Positions 12,614 through 22,075 of a stretch of DNA of 64,000 nucleotides are shown one piece after another. How positions within the stretch are numbered: position 1 is the first letter of the stretch; each line of letters starts with the position of its first letter. A program made the translations under genes and the position numbers. Location: the NCBI GenBank assembly GCA_003313425.1, contig NHZP01000050.1, positions 1 through 64,000 on the forward strand, read 5' to 3'. The notes below the pieces were generated by a model. It was given only the letters and a program-made list of their open reading frames with translations, was not told where the DNA came from and made no database searches. Origin of the DNA: Pseudopyrenochaeta lycopersici (taxonomy: Eukaryota > Ascomycota > Dothideomycetes > Pleosporales > Pseudopyrenochaetaceae).

Positions 12614-14510
12614 CCTTCCTTAAAAGCACTAAGAATAATGTCCTAAGATGTAACCTTATTAAGGGTAAAACACGCCTTAGTTAAGCCTCTTAGTAATATC
12701 CTAACGTTCTAAAAGTTTAGTAGATCCTTAGCTAGGCTTATAGCTATCTTGCTATATCTATCTTCTATAATTATATTTGTATTAGGACTAACTACCTTCT
12801 ATTACTGTACAGCTAGTAGTCTAAGCTTTTAATATTAAGTAGGCCTTAAGTCTACTCTATTAAACTTCTCTAGATATACTACTAATACTAGCTAACCTAG
12901 AATATTATTAGTAACTCTATAATACTCCTAAATTTTCTATTTTAACTAATAGAGCTGCAGCGTTTAAGGTGCAGTTCCTTAGATTTGCCTTAACCTCTTA
13001 TGTAAAGAACTAAAATAGTAAGTCTTATACCTAACTTCCCTATTCTACTTAAAGCTAATCTAGCTAAGATATAAAAGTAGCTAATATAGCTTATATTCTT
13101 TAGTAATGTAACTAAGGAGGTTACACATATTATAAGTATTTTAATATTTATAGCCTTAGATAGTAATTACGCCTTACTAAGGATTTAAGTTGCGAGGAGC
13201 TATTATTATGTATAAGCTATTATTCCTTTCTAATAGTAGCTGCTTAGTATTATCTCTTAAGACGACTTAGCTAATAAAGTACGCGTACGTAGCTAGGTTC
13301 CTTAGAATCTAACCTAGTTTAGGATAAACTATTATCTTATTAACCTTAGCTAGGCTAATCTTCTAGTTACTAAGGGCTAAAATAAGGTCTTAAACCTCTA
13401 GATCTACACTAAGTAGAAGAGTAGGCCTAGCTTCCTCTTAAACCTTACTTTTCTTATAGTTATTAACTGTATCTTTTAGCTGCTTAGCTATTAATATTTT
13501 CTTTTCTTAACCTAAGATCTAGTATATAAGCTTAGCCTCTCTTTCTGTATAGCTATAGGATATCTATTTTATCCCCTCTCTCTAGCAGTACACGCGCTTA
13601 AGATACATATAAATCTTCTTAATATTAAAACTCTCTAGCTTATCTAGAATTAGCCCTTTATATATATAGATAAAGATTATATTCTAGTCTTCTCTTAGGA
13701 GGCCTCTAGTAAAAAAGAAGCTAGCCTCTGTCTTATACAGCTAGCCTATCTTAATATAAGCGTTACTATACGCCGTAAAGTTAGTTAAATACTTAGATAG
13801 CCCTAGGAATTTTCTTAACGTCTTAGAAATATAGGTCTCTAGGAACGCTCGCGTTCCTATGCGTTAAGCTATATCTTAATTATGCTAATACTCTTTTATT
13901 ACTTTTTAAAGCTTCTTCTAGTCTAGCACTCTATATAGCCTTATTTTCTTAATAAAGCTTCTATATATAGTGTTATAAAAGTCTAGAAAGATTCTTATCT
14001 TTTAATAGTTATTATAGCTGCTATTATCTACCTAGTAATTAAAGTTATCTAGGAACTTAGTAATATCTTTTCTTATAAATAGAAAGTCTTTCCTTACTAG
14101 CCTTATAGGCATAAGTACTTTACTAGTATCTATAGTGTGTTTCTTAATAACCTTAATAGCAGGCGTAAGATCTAATCTAAATAATAGTAAATCTAGTGTT
14201 AAGTTAGCTATAAGGATAGCTAAAGGCTAAATCCTAAATAGGCTACTATAGCCCTTTAGTATAACTAAATAAGGAGACTGTAACTACTAGGTAGTTCCTT
14301 GCTAACGCTAATAATTAACTAAAATCTAATACTGTACTACTTCTGAATTATTTCTTAATTGTTTATAGCTATACTTATTTCTGTTTTCTGTTATCTTATT
14401 CTTGTTCTTATTATTTTTTCTATTACTAAGTTAGCTTCTGCTTATTATATAGGAAGTCTTAATTTATTATAGTAAGATAATAAGGATATAGCCTTAATAG
14501 AGCTGGTCCC
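12614..14510 (-). pseudogene. Gag-like region of the gypsy element, RIP-degraded
   Basis: The minus strand between the leader repeats and the solo LTRs reads as a coding-like frame when TAG/TAA are ignored. It has helical Arg/Lys-rich stretches and an FFFTRGLLRED-like segment around 13,690-13,720 that recalls capsid-type gag domains. It probably continued through 12,031-12,239 and 11,130-11,491 before the two insertions. No zinc knuckle could be made out with confidence, so gag is inferred from position. Confidence 0.45.
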
Positions 14511-14540
14511 TGTCAACTCTTAGCTCTAAAAATGTAGAGG

Positions 14541-14780
14541 GGGTGGCCGTAATAGCGCTATCCCTCTTAAAGGTTCTGAAGGCTGGCCGTAATAGCGCTA
14601 TCCCTCTTAAAGGTTCTAAAGGCTAGCCGCAACAGCGCTATCCCTCTCAAAGGTTCTGAAGGCTAGCCGCAACAGCGCTATCCCTCTTAAAGGTTCTGAA
14701 GCCTGGCCGTAACAGCGCTATCCCTCTTAAAGGTTCCGAAGGCTGGCCGCAACAGCGCCATCCCTCTCAAAGGTTCTAAA
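14541..14780. repeat. Tandem repeat, six units of exactly 40 bp, in the gypsy leader
   Basis: Six head-to-tail 40-bp units start at 14,541, 14,581, 14,621, 14,661, 14,701 and 14,741, each like GGCTGGCCGYAAYAGCGCTA plus TCCCTCTYAAAGGTTCTGAA. Differences between units are almost all C/T or G/A. On the element's own strand the array lies between the 5' LTR and gag, in the leader. Confidence 0.9.
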
Positions 14781-15063
14781 GGGTTAAACAGACACTCAGC
14801 TCTTTCTAGGTAATCCTATAATCTCTATATCGCAATATAGCGCTCTTATATTTATGTTTTTAACGTTAACAGTTTAATGCCATGTAGGCTTTTTCTGCTC
14901 TTATTAGCTGTAGCCTAACCAGAACAGACCGTTGCGCCCCTTAGGCTTCGCCATTATATGTAGAGTTAACAAGGTAGTTCGGCTCAATCCCGCAGTTCTA
15001 GTGTTGTGAATAAGAGGTAATGATGGAATCCAAACGTGCGTGAATAACAGGAGCAGCTCTGCC

Positions 15064-15321
15064 TGTGCAGTCTGCCAGAAACGAAGGTAAGTATAGAGCC
15101 TGATTAAAAGTAATAAACAAAATGGTCTGAAATCTCATTGAATTGACGTAGCTAATGCACTAGCTACTTTGCAAAATCTCAGTTTTGAAGTGAATTATCG
15201 TGGTGTGTGGTGCATGGTGCATGATGTTGAAATCTCTCGCATCTCCAAGTCTTATCACCAAATTTCGCTGACAAAGGAAACCCATCATCACCTGATTGCC
15301 CAGGTACCCTGTGCAACGGCA
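15064..15321 (-). repeat. LTR, right copy (5' LTR of the minus-strand gypsy)
   Basis: 258-bp copy of 1670-1927 with TG and CA ends. It carries only one of the seven RIP-type differences between the pair. Transcription would run leftward from here. Sequence just inside (minus strand from 15,063: GGCAGAGCTGC...) shows no obvious tRNA-complementary primer site. Confidence 0.88.
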
Positions 15322-16075
15322 CAGTACTATTAAATACTACACCTACTAGAACCCTATTTAGAGGCTAAGCATATATTCCTTTAGTCTTTAGGCTATATAT
15401 AAAGAATATAATTATACTATATATATTTTAGAGTAATAGCGTAAACTACTTATAGAGTAAAGCTAAATAAAGATTCTATATATTAGAGAGAATTTTATTA
15501 GCTTTACTAGCAACTGTAATTACTCTTATATAGAGACCTAGATTAGGTTTAGTAATATCTGCAATAATAAATATTAGGTAAGTATAGTCTAAAGTTACTT
15601 AAACTCTAATCTACTAAAATTTAGATAAAGTTTAGTCTTTAGTTACTAAATAATAAGTTTACTTAGGCTATTAGTATAAGGCAGACTTTATAGTACAGTT
15701 AGGACAGCTTAGTTAAAAGAAACTCTATTTAAAAGGATATAGACAAAATAGTAGATACTATTTATCTTTAGGGTAAGAGGATAGTATAGAAGAGGGCTAC
15801 TAGCTTTTACGCTAGGCTATATTTAGCTTAGTAAAGGATAGGCTATAGCTACTACCTTCTACTAAGTAGTTTAGCTAGTTATTATATAAGTTAAGCACTT
15901 AGAATTAGGTTAAGATTTAAAATTATAAACTGCTTAATAAGGTTATATAGTAAAGAATGTAATATCTAGAGTCTATTTAAGTAAGGTGTTACCGTATAGC
16001 TAGGAAAAGTTTCCTTCTCTCTTAGTTTAGCATTTGTTATAGCGGATATATTTTGTATTATTATCGTATTATATC
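15322..16075 (+). pseudogene. RIP-degraded coding-like fragment between the gypsy LTR and the 5S gene
   Basis: AT-rich sequence with TAG/TAA stops. From about 15,450 to 16,010 a plus-strand frame reads as basic protein once stops are treated as RIP changes. No diagnostic motif was found. It is probably the flank of the older element into which the gypsy inserted. Normal composition resumes about 55 bp before the 5S gene. Confidence 0.3.
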
Positions 16076-16194
16076 ACATACGACCATAGGACACTGAAAA
16101 CTAGGCTTCCCGTCCGCTCAGCCATATATAAGCAGTGTACCGGCGGATTAGTAGTTAGGTGGGTGACCACTAGCGAATCCCCGCTGTTGTATGT
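16076..16194 (+). rRNA. 5S ribosomal RNA, copy 1
   Basis: The 119-bp sequence begins ACATACGACCATAGG and ends CTGTTGTATGT, so the first and last bases pair as helix I. The conserved GGTGGGTGACCAC element and the internal control region are present, and a T6 Pol III terminator follows. The helix bases ACACTG/CAGTGT differ from the commoner fungal GGTGTGG form but are compensated and can pair. It is identical to the copy at 24,426. Confidence 0.93.
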
Positions 16195-16270
16195 TTTTTG
16201 TTTGATTTATTTTGCTCATTGAGAATGCGAGTTGTCATGAGCCGGCTTTCTCTTTCTGCAGGAAATACGA

Positions 16271-18011
16271 TTACACCTTGGGCTTCTGAAGCTTCCATCC
16301 CTTGTTATTCAAACCCGACCGGCGCGCCATGTGTCGTAAACGTGGAGGGACTGGAGTGGGTAGTGGTAATGACAGCACACCCAGGTTGCTATTTTTTGAT
16401 GTCGCCGCAGGAGATTTGAATTCGTTCCCGTATACCACAAGGAGAATTTTTAACTGATTCCCAGAATTCGTCGTTCTATCGACGATTCTTTGCAGCAAGT
16501 GAAGAAAGCATTCCGTCCAATCTGGATCATGTCGATGCGCTTTGCGTAAGTCGTCGGTTTCGATCACGACGAAGGCCTTGTGGACTTTTGAGAAGAGAAG
16601 GCAAACGAGGTCGGCCCACTCGCTATCTGTATGAGGGCTTTGAATTTTCTCCAGGTTGAGTTGCTCGGCAAAATCTGCAAATAGAGCTGTTGAATGCTGT
16701 AGAATCTGGTGAATAAGGGTCTTGAAGACGTTGGTCATGGAGCCTTCCTAATCCAAGCTTCGTGGCAAGGAGAGGTTCCAGAATACACATTGATTGTTTG
16801 TTGAAAGGCCTTGGACCACGTCTGCTGCCAACTCTTGCGCTTGTTTCTGACCACTGAGGCCCATGCGAACTATCAGAAATTCTGAATGATCTGAAAGAGC
16901 CCAAGTGTGCAGTGCTCTCTTGATTTTGTCGTCTTTGTGAGAAAGCAAGCTCACGGTTGGATTGCGGCGAGCAAAATTTCGTGCTTTTAGAAGCCTTATA
17001 TCTGGTAACACTTTCGGCGCGAAGAACTGAACTACGTGGCGAAATTCAAGCCGATACGTGGTTTGGCTGATGGTGCGAACATCAACACTGACTTGTTGAG
17101 TGAGCGCTTTGCTTGATGTTGTGACTTGCAAGATCTTATTCATTCTCTCCTCCATAGAGTCATGCTTATCGAGCAGCTTGCTATAGAGGTCCATGAACTG
17201 AGCGTGATGCAACGCTTGAATGGTACGAATGTCACGAATCTCGGTTCGTGCTCCTGCATTTGCGAGATCTGCGACCGCATCCGAGCAAGTCTTGATTTGC
17301 TCGACTAGGTCCTGATAGTCTAACTTGAAGGGTGACTTGAGTGAAGAGAAGAAGCGGCCTAAGGAGCCCCTGCTGTACCATCGAACACATAAATGAAGGA
17401 ACCGTGTGATGTACGCGTAAAGCCTAGCGAGGGCTTCTTTCATGTATTCAGTCTGGTAAAGCTCGGCACTCAAGCTGGCTTGGGGAAGAACATCACCTAT
17501 AGCTACAATGGCTTGAGCCAATTCCTGGACCAACGTCGCACGCTCGATGATGCCCTATTTCTTCACGTTAGCCGATTTGCTTCTTACGCCCCAATGTGCA
17601 ACGTATATTTCCACATACCATCAGCACTAGCTTGACGGCACCCCAGGCTAAAGCAACATATTCAGGATGATGCTGTGCAAGGCTGTCAAAAACTCGACCA
17701 TAGTGCATGATGCTGCCGGACATTCTCTCCATCCACGCCCTAGCCCCTGTATGGTCTTTCGATGAGTCATCGTACTTTTCTTTCACACATTGTACAGTGC
17801 TCAGAATCTCCTGAATGGTTGTATGACTTTCAGCCCATATCGCTGCGCCGCCAGCGTTCTGCACTTCATTCTTCAGGTCATCGACTGCCTTCTGGTATGC
17901 CTCTGCGCCTATGTCTCGATTTCTGAATCCATTAGTATGCGCGAAATCAAGAACTTTTTGATGATGATATGGCTTACTTTTGGCCTGAGTGTGAACTAAA
18001 CCATGAGGCAT
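16271..18011 (-). pseudogene. DUF7708-type protein with one in-frame nonsense codon
   Basis: Two exons: 18,011-17,619 and 17,554-16,271. The 64-bp intron (GTATGT donor, GGCTAAC branch, AAATAG acceptor) joins in phase and completes the AWGAVKLVLM-GIIERATL junction. The conserved W..RMSG-I--YG..D-L-QHHPEYVALAWGA block, followed by the LY.T..M...L..LYA.I..FL....WY region, matches the helical N-terminal domain I know as DUF7708, often found on fungal NACHT/ankyrin proteins. No P-loop is visible. At codon 400 a TAG (16,750-16,748) interrupts the frame, but clear homology-like sequence continues in the same frame to 16,271, ending in a basic RRSGL..GWKLQ tail. CAG to TAG is a RIP-type change. It is either a fresh pseudogene or an assembly error. 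Confidence 0.7.
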
Positions 18012-18408
18012 GGCCCCGCACCACGAGAGCTGACATCTGCAGGCGACGATGGTGTCGGTTCGACGCCTTCTGACTGGCCGACCGGAGAGCGTCCGGCCCC
18101 AAACTTCGAAAGGGCTACGACGTTGGCACGGGCTATAAAGCGACTCCTGTTTGTCACGACTCAGAAGAGAATTTACACGACCTCCAGAGCGTGTAGCTAG
18201 ATGGCGCAGCGTGAAGGACGCCTCGGGCGGGGGCTGTGCAGCATGCTGCAGCCCCGCCCAGCTGAGGTTGTCACAGCCTCTTTTCTTGGTGCGCCTGTTT
18301 TACAGCGGTTTTCGTCAAAGGAAACACTTGCAAGTATCTGCTTTGTGGGGATTTGGTGAATTTTATACTCTACATCAGTCTTTCAACAGCCAGGTATCCA
18401 ATAGTAGT
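18012..18408. promoter_or_regulatory. Divergent promoter region with a strong palindrome
   Basis: About 400 bp between the divergent DUF7708 and C2H2 genes. Open frames cross it, but the codon content is unconvincing. At 18,224-18,260 lies a near-perfect GC-rich palindrome: GGGCGGGGGCTG, then TGCAGCATGCTGCA, then GCCCCGCCC. It could be a paired transcription-factor site or hairpin. No TATA box is evident. Confidence 0.35.
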
Positions 18409-19592
18409 ATGATTGAAGCTGCGTACCCTACACCAGACATCATGACCGTCCAACCTCCCAACAAAGACTACATCCACAAAGTCATGGGATCGCAAGCTTA
18501 TTCCAGTAGCCATAAAAATATCGCGCAATCGGCTAAGAGTACGACTTCTAGTTATCTCAACAGACTCAACACGCGAATAAGAGTGCCGCTCTATCAACCT
18601 CCCACCGAAAGCAATCTTGTGCTCGATGGTTCTGTCCAGTTTCAGGACTGGGATTCTATAAAAACAACTAGGTAAATAAATCCAGTCTTCGTATTTGATA
18701 ATTGTGTCAGAAATGACGGTAGACACAACATTAGCTACAACCTCTCCCCATTACTGAACTTTGGATAGGCGTCGCAAGCGCAATTCAATTTTTTAGGCGC
18801 TAACATGTTGCAATAGGAAGAAAAAGAGGAAGGGAATGAAAGTATATAGTTGTGAATGTGGAAGAGTAGGTTATACACTTTTAATGTCCATCCGTCTGAC
18901 TGTGTTGCATGCTAGCAACATCGCTAACACTGAGTGTTAACGCTCACTAGTCATATACAAGAGCAGAACACCTAAGGTTGGGTTACAGATCCTATAAGTA
19001 ATACTACTTATTTACATGCATGTTACAGACGACACCAAAAGAACCATCCTCAAGATAATACACTTAAGTGTGAGTTCCCAGAATGTGGGAAGACTTTCTA
19101 CCGACTGGAACTCCTGCAACGTCATGAGTCCCGCCGGTAAGCGCTAGTCTTCTTGGTTTAGAGCTTCTTCCTAAAGCATACAATAGTTTCGAGCAATCTA
19201 GTCAGGGCGGAGCCATATCTTCTGTAAGAACCTCGGACGCCGATTCTCATCATAGTGCTATAGTCCGGCACAAAGATAGTCATAGGTCCCTTCCAAACAA
19301 AGGAAACAGGGCGTATGATACGAGACGGAATAAAATGTACACCAACTCTACGGGGAGCATTCGTGCCTCAAAGCACTGGTCCAGCCACACCATCTCGGAG
19401 GATGACACAGGCTGTGAGATCAAACGTCAAAAGGCACATTTCATGGCACTTGATACCTATTCTAGCATTTGTCGCCCAAGCCTGAACACATATGCGCCAA
19501 ATTCATCCCTGAAGAACAGACCATGGACGCAATCTGAGCACGGTGCAGGGCATTTGACCGGTTCTGATAACACGGGAACGCGATTGAAATAA
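18409..19592 (+). CDS. C2H2 zinc-finger protein, four exons
   Basis: The model joins 18,409-18,671, 18,817-18,869, 18,989-19,136 and 19,202-19,592, about 284 aa, with every junction in phase. Exon 2 opens with a Lys/Arg cluster (RKKKRKG, a likely nuclear signal) and the start of finger 1 (YSCECGR). Exon 3 completes that finger (YRRHQKNH) and carries finger 2 (CEFPECGKTF..LELLQRH). The tail is Ser/Thr-rich. The first intron has a GTAAAT donor and CTAAC/CAATAG acceptor. The second uses a weak GTTATA donor; GTAGGT four bases upstream would break the frame. The last acceptor is chosen on frame only, and finger 2 lacks a clear final His. A transcription factor is the likely role; no family name is assigned. 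An ATG at 18,442 is an alternative start. Confidence 0.55.
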
Positions 19593-20324
19593 ATTAGAGT
19601 AGTATGTGACAGGAGTACCTACAGTCCTTAAGTTAACCTGATTTCGCATCATGACAAGAATTATTTTAACAAAAATTCATCAAGCTTTCGTCGTGCGGTC
19701 CAATAGAGTTTTCCATCGACTAATCGACCGTGACAATTATAGACAGAAAATGGTACCATACGACTCCAAGTCATTGATGTGCAGTATATACCCGCTTTTT
19801 ACCCCGATATTATCTTAAAACAAAACTCACTTGTTGGCCTAGAGCTTGGTCAAGCCGCAAGCTGAGTTTGAACAAGAACGCCAAGGTATGCGCACGACAA
19901 GTGGGGTGGCTGTGCGCCTTAGCGGGTAGCTCCAACCCCCGCCCAGCCATGAACCTCGAAACAGCTCACCCTCAGCCTGCGACGACAGTGGCAGCAAACG
20001 GTACATCTTCTGACAGTTCCGGGCTGACGTCGATGGTGCGCGATTTGTCTCACAGTCTTCCTAACACTACATGACTTATTATCTTTCACGATTTATTACA
20101 TCTTTCCAGCCAGCCAGTATCCGCTGTTTTTACAAAGAGAAGTTCAAGGCTTTCATAGCGACCGCAATTACATCGATGCTTGTTTACAACTAGTTATCCT
20201 GTGGGCTTGAGTCTGAAGCTTCGACGACAGGTGCTCATTTTCATACCCTGATCGTCAGTTGTAATATCTTGTACGAAAGAAGAGACGAAGGCTCAAGCGC
20301 CTCTTTTTTAACTCAGTTGGATCA
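19593..20324. other. Intergenic, no gene recognised
   Basis: About 730 bp between two plus-strand genes. A 68-codon frame at 19,868 lacks family features and flanking splice signals. A short pyrimidine-rich tract (CTCTTTTTTAACTC) lies just before the start at 20,325. Confidence 0.4.
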
Positions 20325-21422
20325 ATGGAAAGCAACTTGAATAAGGACGTTCTTCGTAGAGTGATGGGTGTTGATGCTCGAGTCCGCATCTATAACAGCA
20401 CAAAACGGTCTAACATGCATTCTTCACTTCAGCACAAGTCCGAGAAGCTGACAGACGCCATATCTGGTTTATATCAAGGCCTTTCGGAAGCATCTCAGGG
20501 GCACCCAGATGTGGAGATTCTCCGAAACTTCAAACAGCGAACCACCAATGCAGAGAAGCACGTCAACCAGGTACATGAACCGTACGGAAGCATCAGTTGC
20601 GAAGAACAGAAGCTAATACGACTATATTAGAAACCTCACAAAGGTTCGAGTGGGTTCTCAATTCTGCAAGACCGCAGCAAGAATGAGCATCCAACCCATA
20701 CAAATCTACCGTCACTGCCTCAGCCATTTCCAGCTGATGAGCGGCCGACGCCACCGTCTTCTGGCATCCCTGAGTCTGTACCTCTATACAACGTGCAGAA
20801 CCGTACAATGCGGGGTTACGATTTTTCAGCAAGGCAAATGCTCCAAAATCCTGCTTCAGCCATTGGTCATTCAAACAAGTCGCAAATTTCTCAGTCGGAG
20901 CACCAAAAAACATTACCTACTATCTCCGATGTGCATTCAGAAATTCCTCAAAGCTCGTTCGAATCACAGCATCACGGTACAAGCGCGTTGTACTCTGATC
21001 TTAAACAAGAAGTGTATCAATTGAGACAGATGATCGATCAGTTGCAGTTCGACAAGGAAGAGTTAGTACGTACCCATACCTTGGAGACCGGAGATCTCCG
21101 CAAAATGATCTCGGTCCTTACTGAAAGACTAGAAAATGCTGCTGGCAACGGCATGCCTGCCGCATCTAGCACCAGTTTTACCGACTTCGCCGAAGACATG
21201 GGCGATCTAGCAATGGTCAACACTGACTGGGATCAATACATATTCACTGACAACATCACTTCAGGAGGCGGCGGCTCAGAGAAAATGTCTACCAGCACTG
21301 CGAAAGTACCAAACACAAAGCTCAATTACACAATTTCTGAAGACAATACCGTAAACAATATGACACCCTCAAGGGCAAAATTCAGGGCTCTTGAAGGAGG
21401 CCCTACTATTCAACAGATTTGA
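20325..21422 (+). CDS. Hypothetical coiled-coil protein, two exons
   Basis: Exons 20,325-20,570 and 20,631-21,422 encode 345 aa. The 60-bp intron (GTACAT donor, GCTAAT branch, ATTAG acceptor) joins in phase 0 and removes the stops on both sides. The N-terminal 80 residues are charged and helical. A Pro/Ser/Gln-rich linker follows. A coiled coil of about 45 residues has Leu/Ile/Met heptads (LKQEVYQLRQMIDQLQ...LRKMISVLTERLE). The C-terminus is acidic then Ser/Thr/Asn-rich. No catalytic motif is seen. It lies 730 bp after the C2H2 gene on the same strand and could be a partner, though that is only positional. Confidence 0.6.
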
Positions 21423-22075
21423 ATAAAAGCTGAGGCTGTAAATTAGCTTGGCCTGGGGCCATGGAGTGTCTACGTAAGGAGCAAATGCCAGCGTGGCCAA
21501 TCTAAAACACGCCAACTTGCTGGTCGCACAGTATTCTGTCGCAGATTTTCCACCTTTTAGTCACGTTCAAGAATCTCTTGAGGAACAGCGGAGATGATAG
21601 TCAACTGTAAAAATACGGCCCAGGCGGCGCATCGGACCGTGCATCAGCTGCAGGTCAAGACCGCGAGCAGGGTCCTCTAGCTTCGCAAATCAGCGCGCTC
21701 CACGCCATCAACCATTGTATGGCTAATAATGAACCAATCAGTCGCGAGAGCTAAGCCCCAATGCTCGGGGCTGAGTCTTCATGCCACAGCGCCTGCTGGC
21801 CGCTGTCAGCCTTGGACGTAGTACAACTTCACAACAACCAAGAAAATATTTCTCAGACACAAGCCCACCTTAACCTTTGCAGAACGCTCTTATTTGATTA
21901 TTTTTCAATTTTTTTCTATATTAAGTTAGGTCTTCTTGGCTAGAAGACTGCATTGTTTCGAAATTGTTACATGGCTAGGTTGTGAATGGTTTGCATCCTT
22001 CAAGGCAACCTACATCCCCAGTATTCTAGCGCGGGGAGAGTCCACGACTATATATGCTGATCATTTAAACTTGGT
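21423..22075. other. Intergenic, no gene recognised
   Basis: 650 bp between the coiled-coil and AAA+ genes. A short hairpin GCCCCAATGCTCGGGGC lies near 21,755. A TTTTTCAATTTTTTTC tract near 21,900 may be promoter or terminator related. No supported ORF. Confidence 0.4.

Larger units (their letters stand above)
1670..15321 (-). mobile_element. 13.65-kb Ty3/gypsy LTR retrotransposon, RIP-inactivated
   Basis: Two 258-bp direct repeats with TG...CA ends bound the element. Coding potential is on the minus strand, so the 5' LTR is the right copy. Going 5' to 3' it has a leader with a 40-bp tandem repeat, a gag-like region, pol (reverse transcriptase, RNase H, integrase) and then an unusual extra coding-like region of about 3.9 kb. 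The interior is nearly devoid of CpA and TpG and full of TAG/TAA stops. I found no matching target duplication: flanks read acacc on the left and cagta on the right. Two solo-LTR-like insertions lie inside it. Confidence 0.85.

Noticed and set aside
1..16075. Possible telomere, centromere or CRISPR-like array
   Set aside because: No TTAGGG arrays or spacer-repeat pattern; the AT-richness is explained by RIP of identifiable retroelements.
18370..18726. 118-codon minus ORF opposite C2H2 exon 1
   Set aside because: The plus strand has a spliced zinc-finger gene with in-phase introns here; the minus frame has no motif.
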